Source of the DNA: Metaphire vulgaris
Taxonomy: Eukaryota > Annelida > Clitellata > Crassiclitellata > Megascolecidae
Assembly (NCBI GenBank): GCA_018105865.1
Contig: CM030835.1
Coordinates: 1,743,316 to 1,807,315, forward strand
Direction of reading: 5' to 3'
Length of the DNA: 64,000 nucleotides
Shown here piece after piece: positions 30,577 through 60,325 of the stretch. Made by a program: the position numbers and the translations under genes. How positions within the stretch are numbered: the first letter of the stretch is position 1; the number at the start of each line of letters is the position of its first letter. The notes under the pieces were generated by a model. The model did no database searches. It was not told the DNA's origin and saw only the letters and a program-made list of their open reading frames with translations.

Positions 30577-33455
30577 TCACAGGTGAAATACGTCTCTGAA
30601 CGGTTTGATGAGGCGATCGCACTGCTCGGCCGGCACCCAGATGACCTTTCTGACGAGAACGAAGATCAAGATACCCAACAGCCACCCAAAGAGGACGTCC
30701 GTGACAAAGTGACGCCCGAGCATTATGTGCACGAGACCGCTGGAAACGACGACCGTCACAGCCACGGCCGTGACGAGCGTCTGGAATTGGTAGTTGGCGA
30801 CGATGAAGGAGGCGCCGAGGGCGAAGAGGGTGGCGCTTCCGCTGGGGAAGCAGTGGCGTTCGAGGGTGTCCTGGGTGACGGCGCCGACCTGGTCGCTGGT
30901 CACCCAGTGCGGTTTCTCCCGCCGGATCAGAAGGCGCATAATCCTCACAACAGTAGACGCAATCATGACGCCTTCGAGAAGGAGAAAATAACACAATACA
31001 ATAGAGCGGCCATCTCGCTGGCAGCGGCGTAGCCAGGGTTCCTGAATGACGGGGGGAGGGGCGGGAGATGGGGGGGAGGCGCTCGACATTTTCGAGTAAG
31101 AAAAAGTGTGGGAGCAAAAAGGTCGTCAGGGAGTTAGTTCTTGACGCATTATTCGCGTATTTTTTCCGATCGTCCTACCAACCAACCCCACACAAATTTC
31201 TCAAAGGTTTTGCAAAAATCCCACGACTGGTCCCAACCAGAATAGAGGGGAGACGGAGTATTCCCCCTCCCCGTGGCTACGCCAATGATGAACAGCAACT
31301 TTAGATTACTTTTTTACCATAACAAGAGGTCTCTCTTCATCTGACGATATATGTTCAGCGAATGTACCAAGACCAGGGTTATTTCTAGGATTATCAATTG
31401 GGGGGGGGTGTCAGTAAATTCTGGGGTCCCCTGCCAAACAATGTCTGTCAAGCAGAAAAGGTCATCCCATAGCTGAGCTTGGGGCTGGGGTGTCGGTCTC
31501 AAATTGGGGGGTGTTGGATGGTGTTAGGGGGTGTAAAATATCCCTGACCAAGACTATAAAATCTTTTTCTAGATCCGTGCTCCTCGGTGAGGCGATGGCA
31601 TCTTCTCCAGCCGCTAGAGGGAATACCCCCCACCCCCGCGATCCCCGAAAACTATGCCCGGGAGTTTATGATTGTTGCTGTCCCTTTCTCATCAAATGTA
31701 GTTTTCAACAGACTGTCCTTGATCTGTTTTACACGCCATACATAAGCATAATCATGGACTTACGGAGAGGGGTGCAATTGCACCCACCCCCTGGAAAAAT
31801 TGGGGAGTCATGAAAAGAGTAAAATTACTTGTTTCTTTCGTCACAGAACCTTGTTTTTCACCCCCTGGAAAAATTTCTGCGGACGCCTATGAGCATAATA
31901 GACTCTAGAATTAAACTTTTCATTTGCGATTCCGACGTTAAGAGAACTTTTTCAAAGCCAAAGTTCACGTGTTTTAGGGTCTAAGATAAAGTTGTCATAT
32001 ACTTTAAAATAGCAAGTCCATAGAAAATGACCAGTAATCAACCGTTGATCATTGATCAACGAACTAGATCACTGTGATCTGATAACTAATTTCGAGTCTG
32101 CAAAACGGCCAAAACCTCAGACTAGAAGTCTGAAATTTTAACGGCGTGGACTCAGAAGTCTCAAACTGACTGCTTCGTCTTCGCAGGTTCGGCAGAGATT
32201 CCACTGCACGCGTGGAATCCTCTTTCTAGGGTCAATGGATGGAGGCAAATGAAGAGCTAACGCGTTATTGCCAGAAATTTAAGCCGATCAAGACTCGCGC
32301 CTTCCTTAACAACACGCAGTGTTTTATACAGGCCTGATAGGGGTGGAGGAATTCCCTCCAAACCACAAAATCCCCCCCAAATCCCAGCACTGACACATTT
32401 TTGCATTGAACTGTGTTTCTTCCCCTCCAGCCAAGTCAAAACCCCACTCCCCAAAGGCCTGGAGTCTGGATAAAAGCCTGACAATACGAGTAACACAAGG
32501 TCGTCAAAGAAATTTCTTACAAACGCGTATTAGACCTATACGGAGTTACTCTTCCTCTTTTAATCAAGCGACAATTTTCGGGACGCCTCTGTAAAGTCTT
32601 ATGCTTATCTTGGTTCCTATGGTATTAATGTATGGTAAAACGAATCAAACTGTACAATATGCGTTACGTACTTTCCACAGTAAAGACCATAAACTCGGAT
32701 TGTAAGCGTAGAGCCCAACCCTAATTGGGTCGAAAATGCTGATTTATGCGTGCCGGAGAGGTAAAAAATTAAATTGTGGTGTATGCACAGTAGACTGACC
32801 ACTCAGTTGTCTTTGGAAATTCGAATTCTAAGAATCTAAGCAACAGGGTCTAGGATGATCAATTTGGCGCGTCTCGGTATATTTTGGGGGTCCCTGTCAA
32901 AAAGTTTGGCATGCAAAAGAAAAAGGTCATCCCAGGCTAAAATTGAGGTTATTTGGGGGGTGTTGGGGTGTTAAGGGGGTGTAAAAATATCCCTGCTAAG
33001 CAATATTCGAAAGAACGCCACTGCCTCGCAGTTTCTGTACTATACTAACCGATGTAGAGATTGAAAAGCTGTTCTCGCACGAACGGTTCCTTGACGCCTA
33101 TTATCATCACCAGCAGCCAGACGACGAACGACGACGGTGTTCCGGCCCTGACCATCGTCTTCGCAATCGGTTTGCCGTACTTTGCCCCGGGGCCGCCGTG
33201 GGTGGCGTATATGCCGAGGAATCGGGATATGTCCTCGTCCAACCGGAGCGGTCCGGACTGGTAGACGTGAGCGCTTCCGGCCAGCAGCTGCGTTGCAGCA
33301 ACGGCCTGAGCGAAGGTTCCCACAGTCAGCAGCTCGTTCTCTTCGTTATGGCTCAGGTCGCTCTGGTATTGATTGGGACGCTGCAGTTCGCTGACAAAGT
33401 TAGCCATCTGTCCGTCGTTGTTGGTTCGGTTAGCGCCGCCCCGCTGGGAAGCCAT
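30577..33455 (-). CDS. PLPP6: PLPP6/PLPP7-like PAP2 lipid phosphatase with altered active site
   Basis: Two exons on the minus strand, 33050-33455 and 30577-31013, give 280 aa. The start ATG at 33455 has a good context (AAAATGG). Residues about 65-125 resemble the N-terminal part of PLPP6/7, followed by hydrophobic helices. The PAP2 signature follows: RREKPHW (167-172, motif 1), CFPSGSA (190-196, motif 2) and VHIMLGRHFVTD (230-241, motif 3). Active family members have PSGH and SRxxxxxHxxxD. Here the motif 2 His is Ser195 and the motif 3 Ser-Arg is Val-His, while His237 and Asp241 are kept. PLPP6 dephosphorylates presqualene and isoprenoid diphosphates at the ER/nuclear envelope; vertebrate PLPP7 is a catalytically inactive relative. 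By inference this protein is also a probable pseudoenzyme. The exon 2 acceptor falls at the border of a MITE. Confidence 0.8.
31021..31290. mobile_element. MITE with CAGCGGCGTAGCCAGGG ends
   Basis: Left end GCGGCGTAGCCAGGG and right end GTGGCTACGCCAATG are inverted. The interior is G-rich. No clear target duplication. Its left end touches the splice acceptor of PLPP6/7 exon 2. Confidence 0.6.
31374..31546. mobile_element. hAT-like MITE, family C (CAGGGTTATTTCTAGG ends)
   Basis: 173 bp with ends CAGGGTTATTTCTAGG / AAAATATCCCTG and exact duplication ACCAAGAC (31366-31373, 31547-31554). It lies in the PLPP6/7 intron. Confidence 0.93.
32844..32995. mobile_element. hAT-like MITE, family C
   Basis: 152 bp with exact duplication CTAAGCAA (32836-32843, 32996-33003). 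It ends about 45 bp from the donor of PLPP6/7 exon 1. Confidence 0.93.
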
Positions 33456-33489
33456 TTTCGATGTTTTCAGCGATCTCTTTCGGAGCTAT

Positions 33490-33493
33490 TCAG

Positions 33494-33527
<34 letters not shown>
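33490..33527. repeat. (CTG)n microsatellite in the PLPP6/7 5' region
   Basis: About 12 CTG units just upstream of the PLPP6/7 start codon, read as CAG on the gene strand. Possibly in its 5' UTR. Confidence 0.9.
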
Positions 33528-33528
<1 letters not shown>

Positions 33529-33797
33529 CACTCCACCGGTGAGTGAGCCTGCCTGTGTCTTTAGAATTCACTCACTCATTTCGCGTGACACAAGATCCGG
33601 TGGACCGCCTCTGTCCAGAAGATCTCTACTCTCTCTCTCTCTCTCTCTCACATCGCTTTCTTCTTCTCATTCAAAGTCCTGGCAATCCTAATCGTTAGCG
33701 TTCCGCTCCGGTTGTAATTATGACGTCAACAGTTAACCATTGTTAAGCATCGCATTCATCGATTCGGAAAACGTAAAATTCTGCATCACTATTAATG

Positions 33798-33858
<61 letters not shown>

Positions 33859-34849
33859 TGCCTACTGCTTTAAAATGTGATGCTAAGATTCTAGTATAAG
33901 CATGTATTAAAGCTATAGGCCTACCAAGAACTAAGATCTCTACAACTGACTCTGCTGCATATTTTGCACACTTGGCTCAACGTGGAAACCTAGACAACAT
34001 ATATTCTAAGTGACTATCTTACCTACATATGTACAACAGATACAGTATCATACGCAAACGGATAGAACAAGATCAAAATGAAGAATGCTGTCGGAAAATA
34101 AAAGAAACAATCATCAGTGGATATCAATTATTATTATTATGATGCACTTCTATAGCACCATTTCTAATACTCAAGGGTATCAATCAATGGTACTTCAAAT
34201 CCATCCGCAAAAGACCAATTCATATGTATAGATAAACATCTGTACTTTCCATTGGTAAAGGTCAAACAGAGAGAAGTCACAACCATGACGTAAGAAAATT
34301 GAATCCGATTACATCGATTACATAGTCAGTGTGTTACTTATGTAGGTTTTAAATACCCAGTTATTTTGTCGAAGTATTCAATGAATGTTTATGACTGTAC
34401 TATTAGTAATCAGAGCGAATTATGACTAACTGAACATGCTAAATCAATGAGACAGAATGGATGACACAAGAATATTATTCTATGGTCAACTTGACATATC
34501 ATGTTGTAAGACCCATTTTTCTGCTATGCGCTCTGAATTATTACACTTAAACAATTAAAATTAATCAAATCCATATAAGCTGAACGCAAAATACAAAAGA
34601 ACATGATAAGATTTGCGTTTTGGTGTAGGCAGCAGCGCCGAAAACAGGCGCGCTAAGCGATAGGCCTACACTATAGCCCGTGGTATTGCGCGCCTGGATG
34701 GAGGACTTTAGAAACGGAGATCAGCGCCGTCCTATGAACCCTACGGGTTCGGGAAGGACTTGACTTTTGGTGGTCTAGTAGAACGTGTCTTGCCTGGCAA
34801 AAGAGCAAAATTCCGCATGCGGTTCTTCCGTTATGACTTAGTCTGATAA

Positions 34850-34852
<3 letters not shown>

Positions 34853-34934
<82 letters not shown>
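34853..34934. repeat. (CT)n microsatellite
   Basis: About 41 CT units, 90 bp downstream of the HSPA12 stop codon. Confidence 0.97.
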
Positions 34935-34937
<3 letters not shown>

Positions 34938-35026
34938 GGACATATTTCATATTCGATCGTAAAGGAAATCAGTTCTGATCACGTCGTTCGTGTTCGTTGG
35001 GCATTCGTTGGTCGGTCGCCGTCTCT

Positions 35027-53725
<18,699 letters not shown>

Positions 53726-55349
53726 CGCTAGCACAGGTGAATGCTGTTTCGCCCGAGTGCACCAGATTTAACTGCACCTGTGATACAGATACACAACTAA
53801 TAGAATATGTTTCAATTTTCGTTATAGGCCTACTAAGAACATCGAATCAAAAGAAGGTCTCACGACGCGAGATTTCTTATAATGGCTTAAAACTAAACCT
53901 ATGCTCTTAGAAGAAGAGTTTCAATGGTTAGATTCGAGTTGGAACCTTAGATAATAGGGTTGCGCCACCTCTATGAGACACCAATTGAAGAGGTCCCCAT
54001 GACTTATACCTTGAAAATTTATATCCGCGCATTTCTGTTATCTGAAGAGACATTCGCATGCGACAAATAGTACAATAAATTTGTATAGACTTTAGACTCG
54101 TTTTGTCGTAAATATTTTCGATTGATTGATTGATTCATAAAATAAACACTAACAATTGAATGAATGAATGAATGAATGAATGAATTAATGATTTATCCAT
54201 AAAATAGAGACTTACAATTCTTTGTACGCTCACTTTATGTTGGTTTGGAGATAGGAACAGTTTATGCCTTAGTTTTATGGGGGACAAAGCAGCGAAAACC
54301 TTGATAAATTTTATTACGCTTTACCTCACGGCACTAGAAAACCCTTAGCAGCAACTCTACCGGATGTAGCGTATTAAAGGTGTAGTAACAGGTCTGTTGC
54401 GTCCTGTTACGAAGTGTCTGTAAAACCAGTGGCGGTTCCAGGAATTCTTGGTGGGGGGATGAAAAAAATTATAGGAAATTTGTGGGGATGCAAAGTGAAG
54501 AAAAAGACAAAAGAAAAGAAAGAAATAGGTCATTGTTAGTGTTTATTTTATGAAATTTTATTTCACAAAGATATCCATGTAGGCCTAAGAGTAAGAATAG
54601 AGGCGCGACTTTCAAGAAATAGTTTTGACTTTGGCAATATATATGATAATAGTTGAGAAGCACAGTAGGCCTACTATTAATTAGGCCTATAATCCAGTCC
54701 GTCGAGGTCACCGGAAATACGTTGTGTATGATCGTCTAACTGTAGGCCTATACTTAATAGGCCTGTATGTAAAGAAAAAGGCATGATCCGTAAATTATCT
54801 TCGTATCCATAAAATTCAGCCTCGGCGCCGATAAGAGGCCATTATTATTATTATTATTGTTTCGACGAAAGACATTTAGGCCTACTGCGTATAGATGCAA
54901 GCAGAAATGTTATGACATCTCCAACATAACCAAACAGATGTAGCCTTTGTCATGCACAGCAGATGTACAGTGCTTATAGGCCTATTCCTGATGCTAGCGG
55001 TTGGTTCATAGCATGTAAGCAGTGCTCCTCTCTTCATGATTTTCCGTTGTTTCTCATCAGCGTAATCTTTTATTCACTGCGCCTAATGCTGTCATTATCT
55101 TATCATTCGGTGGAACACCTACCGCAACACTATAAGCTGCCAAAGATCAGCGATCAACCAGTACAAGGCTATAAGTCAGAGATATATGGGCGTTTCTATA
55201 GAGAATGACACGAACCCTCGGTCTACCAGGTAAAGCATTCGAACTCTGGGTTCTTCAGAACTTTGGGTTTGAAAGGGTCGAAACATGACCCATGCCCTCA
55301 TGTCCTGACATGACTATTTTTGCACAGGGAATGTCCTTATGGCTGCGGA

Positions 55350-55677
55350 CAGTGGCGTAGCCAAGGGGTTGGGGTTAAACCCCCTTGGCTGCCGAGGAAA
55401 AATTTTGTTGAATGTGTTTCCATACATTTTTTAAATTTTCGGACGCGGTTTTGGAGGTCAACCCCCCTTTGGCTGCCGACCCAAAATAATTTCTATGCGT
55501 TATAGAATGTAAAATGTAAAGACGCAAGGTGACGACCTATTTTTTGCTTGTCAGCGCATCTGCAAAGGAAAAAGTACAAGAGGAAAGATGAATATGACCT
55601 TTTATTGCTTGTCAACACTTTCGAAGTTGGTGCTGGTCAAAACCACCCCCCTTCCGGAAATCTTGACTGCGCCACTG
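55350..55677. mobile_element. MITE with CAGTGGCGTAGCCAAGG ends
   Basis: 328 bp with ends CAGTGGCGTAGCCAA / TTGACTGCGCCACTG and flanks GCTGCGGA and GCTGTGGA (one mismatch). Confidence 0.85.
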
Positions 55678-56152
55678 GCTGTGGACATGGGTGTTTTGGG
55701 CTAAAATTTAATACAATTATGCCAGAGACCCAGCATGGGACATGCAATGCCACACTCGTCTGATCGTCACTCAAACGGAAATACCTTACATGATCTTAAA
55801 GGGACTCTGCTTTGCATTTAGGTGCGACCGAACAAAGAGGTCTGGCAAAGTTCTGAATGCGGATCTAAATGCAAGTATACAATTAAAATAATGAATTCAG
55901 GGCGTTTCTCAATTATGGAAATGCAACCTTGGTAGGATCCTAAATCACTGTATAGCACCACATTACCATTTGACCGGTCGACACGAGTTATGCAGCGGAT
56001 AGAGACGCGTCGTCATGTAAGATTGCAATCAATTTTAATCTCTGTATTATGTCTGTCAGACTGACACAGTGACATTGTCATGAGGCCTATATGTATCCTA
56101 TTCTATTCAAAATAAACCTCAGTACTATAGGATACTAGATTGGAAGGGTAAG

Positions 56153-56215
56153 ACAGTGGTTCTCAGACAGGGCAAACCCTCCCGAACCACTTTAAACCTT
56201 GCTAGTATTATTCAG
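56153..56215. repeat. Small hairpin module
   Basis: AGTGGTTCTCAGACAGG ... CCGAACCACTTTAAACC, followed by a short ATT stretch interrupted by the family A element. Confidence 0.8.
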
Positions 56216-56399
56216 GGGCGTAGCGACGGGGGTTATATCGGTATATATATACCCCCACCCAAAACAATCAGTCTATCTTTAAAGTTTTTATGTGATTTAC
56301 ATGTGGTTATATGTGGTTTATATGGTTTATGTTGTTTATGCGATTTATACCCACCCAAAATATTTATACCCTCCCAAATCAAATTCCTGGCTATGCCCC

Positions 56400-56402
<3 letters not shown>
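56216..56402. mobile_element. hAT-like MITE, family A, next to (ATT)n
   Basis: Ends CAGGGGCGTAGC / GGCTATGCCCCTG. The flanks GTATTATT and TTATTATT agree at 7 of the last 7 positions. (ATT)n continues to 56,450, so the element split an ATT tract adjoining a hairpin module. Confidence 0.88.
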
Positions 56403-56451
<49 letters not shown>

Positions 56452-56618
56452 TTATTGTTAGGCCTACCAGTTATGCGTTAACTATTCTGTTCTGAGATTT
56501 GGCACATCATCATTTTCGCCTGCCTACAAAATAACCGCCGATTCGAATATAATTCCCGCCAGAGTTGTTATATCGTTTATGCAAATCATACTTTTGCCTG
56601 TCTCTTTAATGTTTCCGA

Positions 56619-56879
56619 ATGTATTCCGTGCCGCCCAATTCGATTCTAGACGATCCTCACTTCCTCACGACGCCCTCTCCGCTTTCCTTTTCTCTCCTCA
56701 TATTTATCTGGCTGTCTTCTTTTTCGATTGCGTCCTCTCAAAAGTTTCAACAGCTGCACGTGAACTTCAACTTACCCAACAAGCGACCATGCAGTGTCGG
56801 CTTCAACGGCGTCAGGTGTAGAGTGAAGTTTATCGGTCGCGTCAATGACCGAAATCGTATAAATCGCACGGACTATTAA
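56619..56879 (+). CDS. Unrecognised short ORF with signal-peptide-like N-terminus
   Basis: 86 codons. A hydrophobic core (FSLLIFIWLSSFSIAS) is followed by a polar, basic stretch with two cysteines (RPCSVGFNGVRCRV). It lies in the CpG-rich block between HSPA12 and SFI1. A GTCAG/GTGTAG donor-like site near 56,815 would also let it be a first exon. I recognise no family, and it may be a chance frame. Confidence 0.25.
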   Translation: MYSVPPNSILDDPHFLTTPSPLSFSLLIFIWLSSFSIASSQKFQQLHVNFNLPNKRPCSVGFNGVRCRVKFIGRVNDRNRINRTDY

Positions 56880-57290
56880 CACGAATGTTTTGCGGTTCAC
56901 GAATAAAAACGGCACTAGCCTAATTCAATAATTGTTCCAGTGCATCTGTGCGTTCTGTAGAGCGCGTAGGCGTAGACCGACTTTCTCAGGTACTTTCAAC
57001 GGGACGATTTGCATCATTTCCTGCGATTATATAATTCATCATCGCTGCAGAGAGAAGAATCGCAGCAAGATTACGGTCGGCGGAAGAGTGAGTTACGCGC
57101 TGCGGCGGCGGCGGCGGCGGCGGTGGCAGAGGCTGACGGAGCGGGTTCAAGCCCCGTTGGCGCCCCTAGTGGCTTTCACACTGCAGACAGTACACCGGTA
57201 ATGCCTCCTAAGCCACATTAGATCACGCTAAGTCACGTCGGGAGAACAGACGGCCGAACAGAAGATGATCTAGCTTTCGAGTCATGAGTA

Positions 57291-57345
<55 letters not shown>

Positions 57346-57588
57346 GCCAAGAGAAACGCAGCTGAAGCTGAAGCCGAAGTGCTGCGGTAACCGTAACTGC
57401 CCCAGCCACATCCAACCACAGAAGCAGAACGGACAGCCTCCATCCACACATGTGCACAGGCAGCGGTATGTGCGGCGGTGCCCATATCTCGATAAATATC
57501 CGGCCAGTAGCAATATTTTCCAACCAGCCGAGGCCTATAGTACATATATGTATGTATGTATGTATATGTATGTATGTATGTATGTATG

Positions 57589-57619
<31 letters not shown>

Positions 57620-58335
57620 CTATATGTATATGTATATGTATATATATGTATATGTATAGTATATATATATGTATACTTTTAAAAATTCTCTTTTAAAATT
57701 CTAGCAACATGTATCAAAGGTAGGACTACATAGGTTAGGCCCACTGCTGCATAAAACCCGGTCAATTTATATTTATACATCAGTCGTATTTAGGTTATTC
57801 TTATTCGTTATGCCCCAGTTAGTTAAGATGTTGCCCACAGTGGGCCAACTCTAGTGAGGACCTCATATTTTTTGCCAGTACCGGTAAAATAGTTTCTGTT
57901 CTGTAACTTCTGTTATACTAAATTTGAAAACGCTTGAATATCCGAAAAATTGATATGTAACTGTATATAATGTTCTTCTTTGGTTAAATGAGGGCCATGA
58001 GGCAAATAATAAGCATTATGTAACGTGTAACGTTTGCAAATCATGTATTTCCGGTTTTACGCGAGTACTCGAGTACTCGCTAAGCTACTCGACTCCTACT
58101 CGACTCCTAAACTACTCGGATAGCGCAGCCCTACACCCAATGCAAACTGGTGTCACTTTCTGATACCATAGACTCTATCTATGTCTGTATATGCATGAAC
58201 AGTGAACCAGTCTAGATAAGTATGGCGGCGCGTTCTTTGCATTGCTATAGCGATTCTAAACGCCAAGAAGTTTTGGGTTTTCATTAGAAGAATATATTGG
58301 GTTTTCTGGTATTGATTGCGCACTTTGTTTAAAAG

Positions 58336-60282
58336 ATGACAAACTCAGATCGGGATTTGAACGTGGGTGCCGTAGAACTATTGACGGCGGACGTGAGCCA
58401 GAGTGCGAGGACTGCCTCTGGTCGGGCTAGTAAGCAGGAGATCCTCCGAGAGTTGAATTCGCAGCTGCACATCCGAGCACAGAAGCTGCGATTGCACGGA
58501 ACAGCGGAACGCAACATCGAAGACTTGCTGGAAACGCACAGCAGGATATCGGAAACGCCGTTGGAAACTCTGGGCCAAACGTATTCTGTGTAAGTGACAA
58601 CAGCACTTTTCGCATCTTGAAGTTGCTTCTCATCGAGGAAGATAATTAGTTAAGAAATCGCATCGCCTTTAGTATGGACGATTCGCTCACTAATACATAT
58701 CAGCATTTTGGCAACCTGAAAGATATGACCTCTGAGTTGTATTGTATGCGGCGCTATATAAGTCCTTTATTATTTATTACATTGCATATCAACATGTGTA
58801 TTTGTTTGCTAGTAAATGAAATCCTCGTGTATTTCTATAGCGCTTGTAGATTAGTTGCTGATATTCTTAAGTGTTTAATCTAAATAAAATATAATGGTTT
58901 GATAGGTCCTTAGGGCATTGGTTGATTATGAAAGGAGTGGCAATATTTTATGCTGTATTATTATTTTGTAGCAATAGACCTTGAACTGTAGCCACCTAGT
59001 GTCATGTATCAGTTTTTGAAATCACAATAAACAACAAAATGTCTTGGTAGCAAAATTTCTGCATTGAATTGTCTGCACTGGCAGAGTAAAACATCCTGAA
59101 AGTTGTTAGGGCATGACATATGGCAACCTCTGTAAATGTACTTGTTTATCTGGGATGCTTCAGCATTTGAAATATTAGAGTAGAGTTGTTCATACAGGCA
59201 GTCTCATCTGTCTTTCGCTGTGTATAATCTGATAGAAATTTCCAGAGAATTTGATGAGAGGTTGATTTGTGAGCCTGTTAGTGTTTCATGTGGCTCTAAA
59301 ATTTAAGCAGTGATGATAGGCAGGATGATTTAGGCTTTATGGAAACATGGGATTCAGTTAATCATGACAGAACACCTAACATTTTATCATGGTAATAATA
59401 ATAATAATATGTGACTGTTTTTTCTGTGTGTTGATGAACAGCTATGACTTCAAGAAAAGAGCTTCCAATCTACGTTTGCCTCTTGCTAAGAATGATTTTA
59501 ATACATCACTTACGGAATATCGACCTTCAAAAGCTTCAAAAGACAAATTGGGTAATCGCTCATTTAGTGAAAGCAGGATTTCAAAAATTCCTGTAGCCTC
59601 AAAGGGCAGTGCCACTAACACTTCACTTACGGAACACAGACCTTCTAAGGCTCAGAAAAAGATGTCAATTAGTGCAAGGCAACGTAGACGAGATGTTGTT
59701 CGGGAATATCGACCAGGTTATCAGTGGAACCTTGGTGGTCGTGTCAAGGAATTGCGAATCAGGTGCATCTTCTTCGGTGCTACTTTTCTGCATTTGTTGT
59801 TATTATAATATCAGTGCAAAATTTTAATTGCTCTGCAATTAATATTGTGGAATTCAATCTAGTAGTCCAATCCGTATGAAAATCGGAACAGTGTAATCTT
59901 ATATGAAGAGAAATTTTTCAGATGTTCTAGATCAATCATTCTAAAAGCTTATGAAGGCAACTGTTAAAGGTGATGACTGTAATTGAAAATTCAATCGTAA
60001 ATAGATTTCCTAATTACATAATAACTGAGATATTTAATGGTTGGCCAGATTGCCTGCCAATCATAAGCATGAGGTCTATCTATGGTTTAAACCTTGCCCA
60101 TTGCAGAATTCTTTCAGCTCTTGGAGCAGGCTTGACATTGACTTGGCTGTGAACCAGTTCAACGGGTACTTTTCTACGGTGACTGCAAACTAGCAGTTAT
60201 CTTAGTTATCTTAGCAATCTTAGCAGTTATGTGTTCATGTAGTCCACCTCTGGGCGAGGCACCACAATAATCTGAACGTTAA

Positions 60283-60325
<43 letters not shown>

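Larger units (their letters stand above)
33456..35026. other. Intergenic region between PLPP6/7 and HSPA12
   Basis: Upstream of one minus-strand gene and downstream of the other. Contains (AT)n at 33799-33855, an ATT-associated SINE-like segment at 34,138-34,235 (matching 38,866-38,942 inverted), a SINE fragment at about 34,710-34,770 and (CT)n at 34,853-34,934. No gene seen. Confidence 0.5.
53726..58335. other. Intergenic region between divergent HSPA12 and SFI1
   Basis: Should hold both promoters but no TATA or other core element stands out. Contents: a family fragment at 54,429, MITEs at 55,350 and 56,216, a CpG-rich block at about 56,550-57,250 including a (GGC)n run near 57,102-57,123, (GA)n at 57,294-57,340 and TATG/TA/TG repeats at 57,541-57,672. 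Confidence 0.5.

Noticed and set aside
30526..31117. 168-codon plus-strand and 182-codon minus-strand frames over PLPP6/7 exon 2
   Set aside because: Alternative frames of a GC-rich real exon.
57143..57155. GGTTCAAGCCC resembling an RNA polymerase III B box
   Set aside because: No A box or cloverleaf at the proper distance; lies beside a (GGC)n run.
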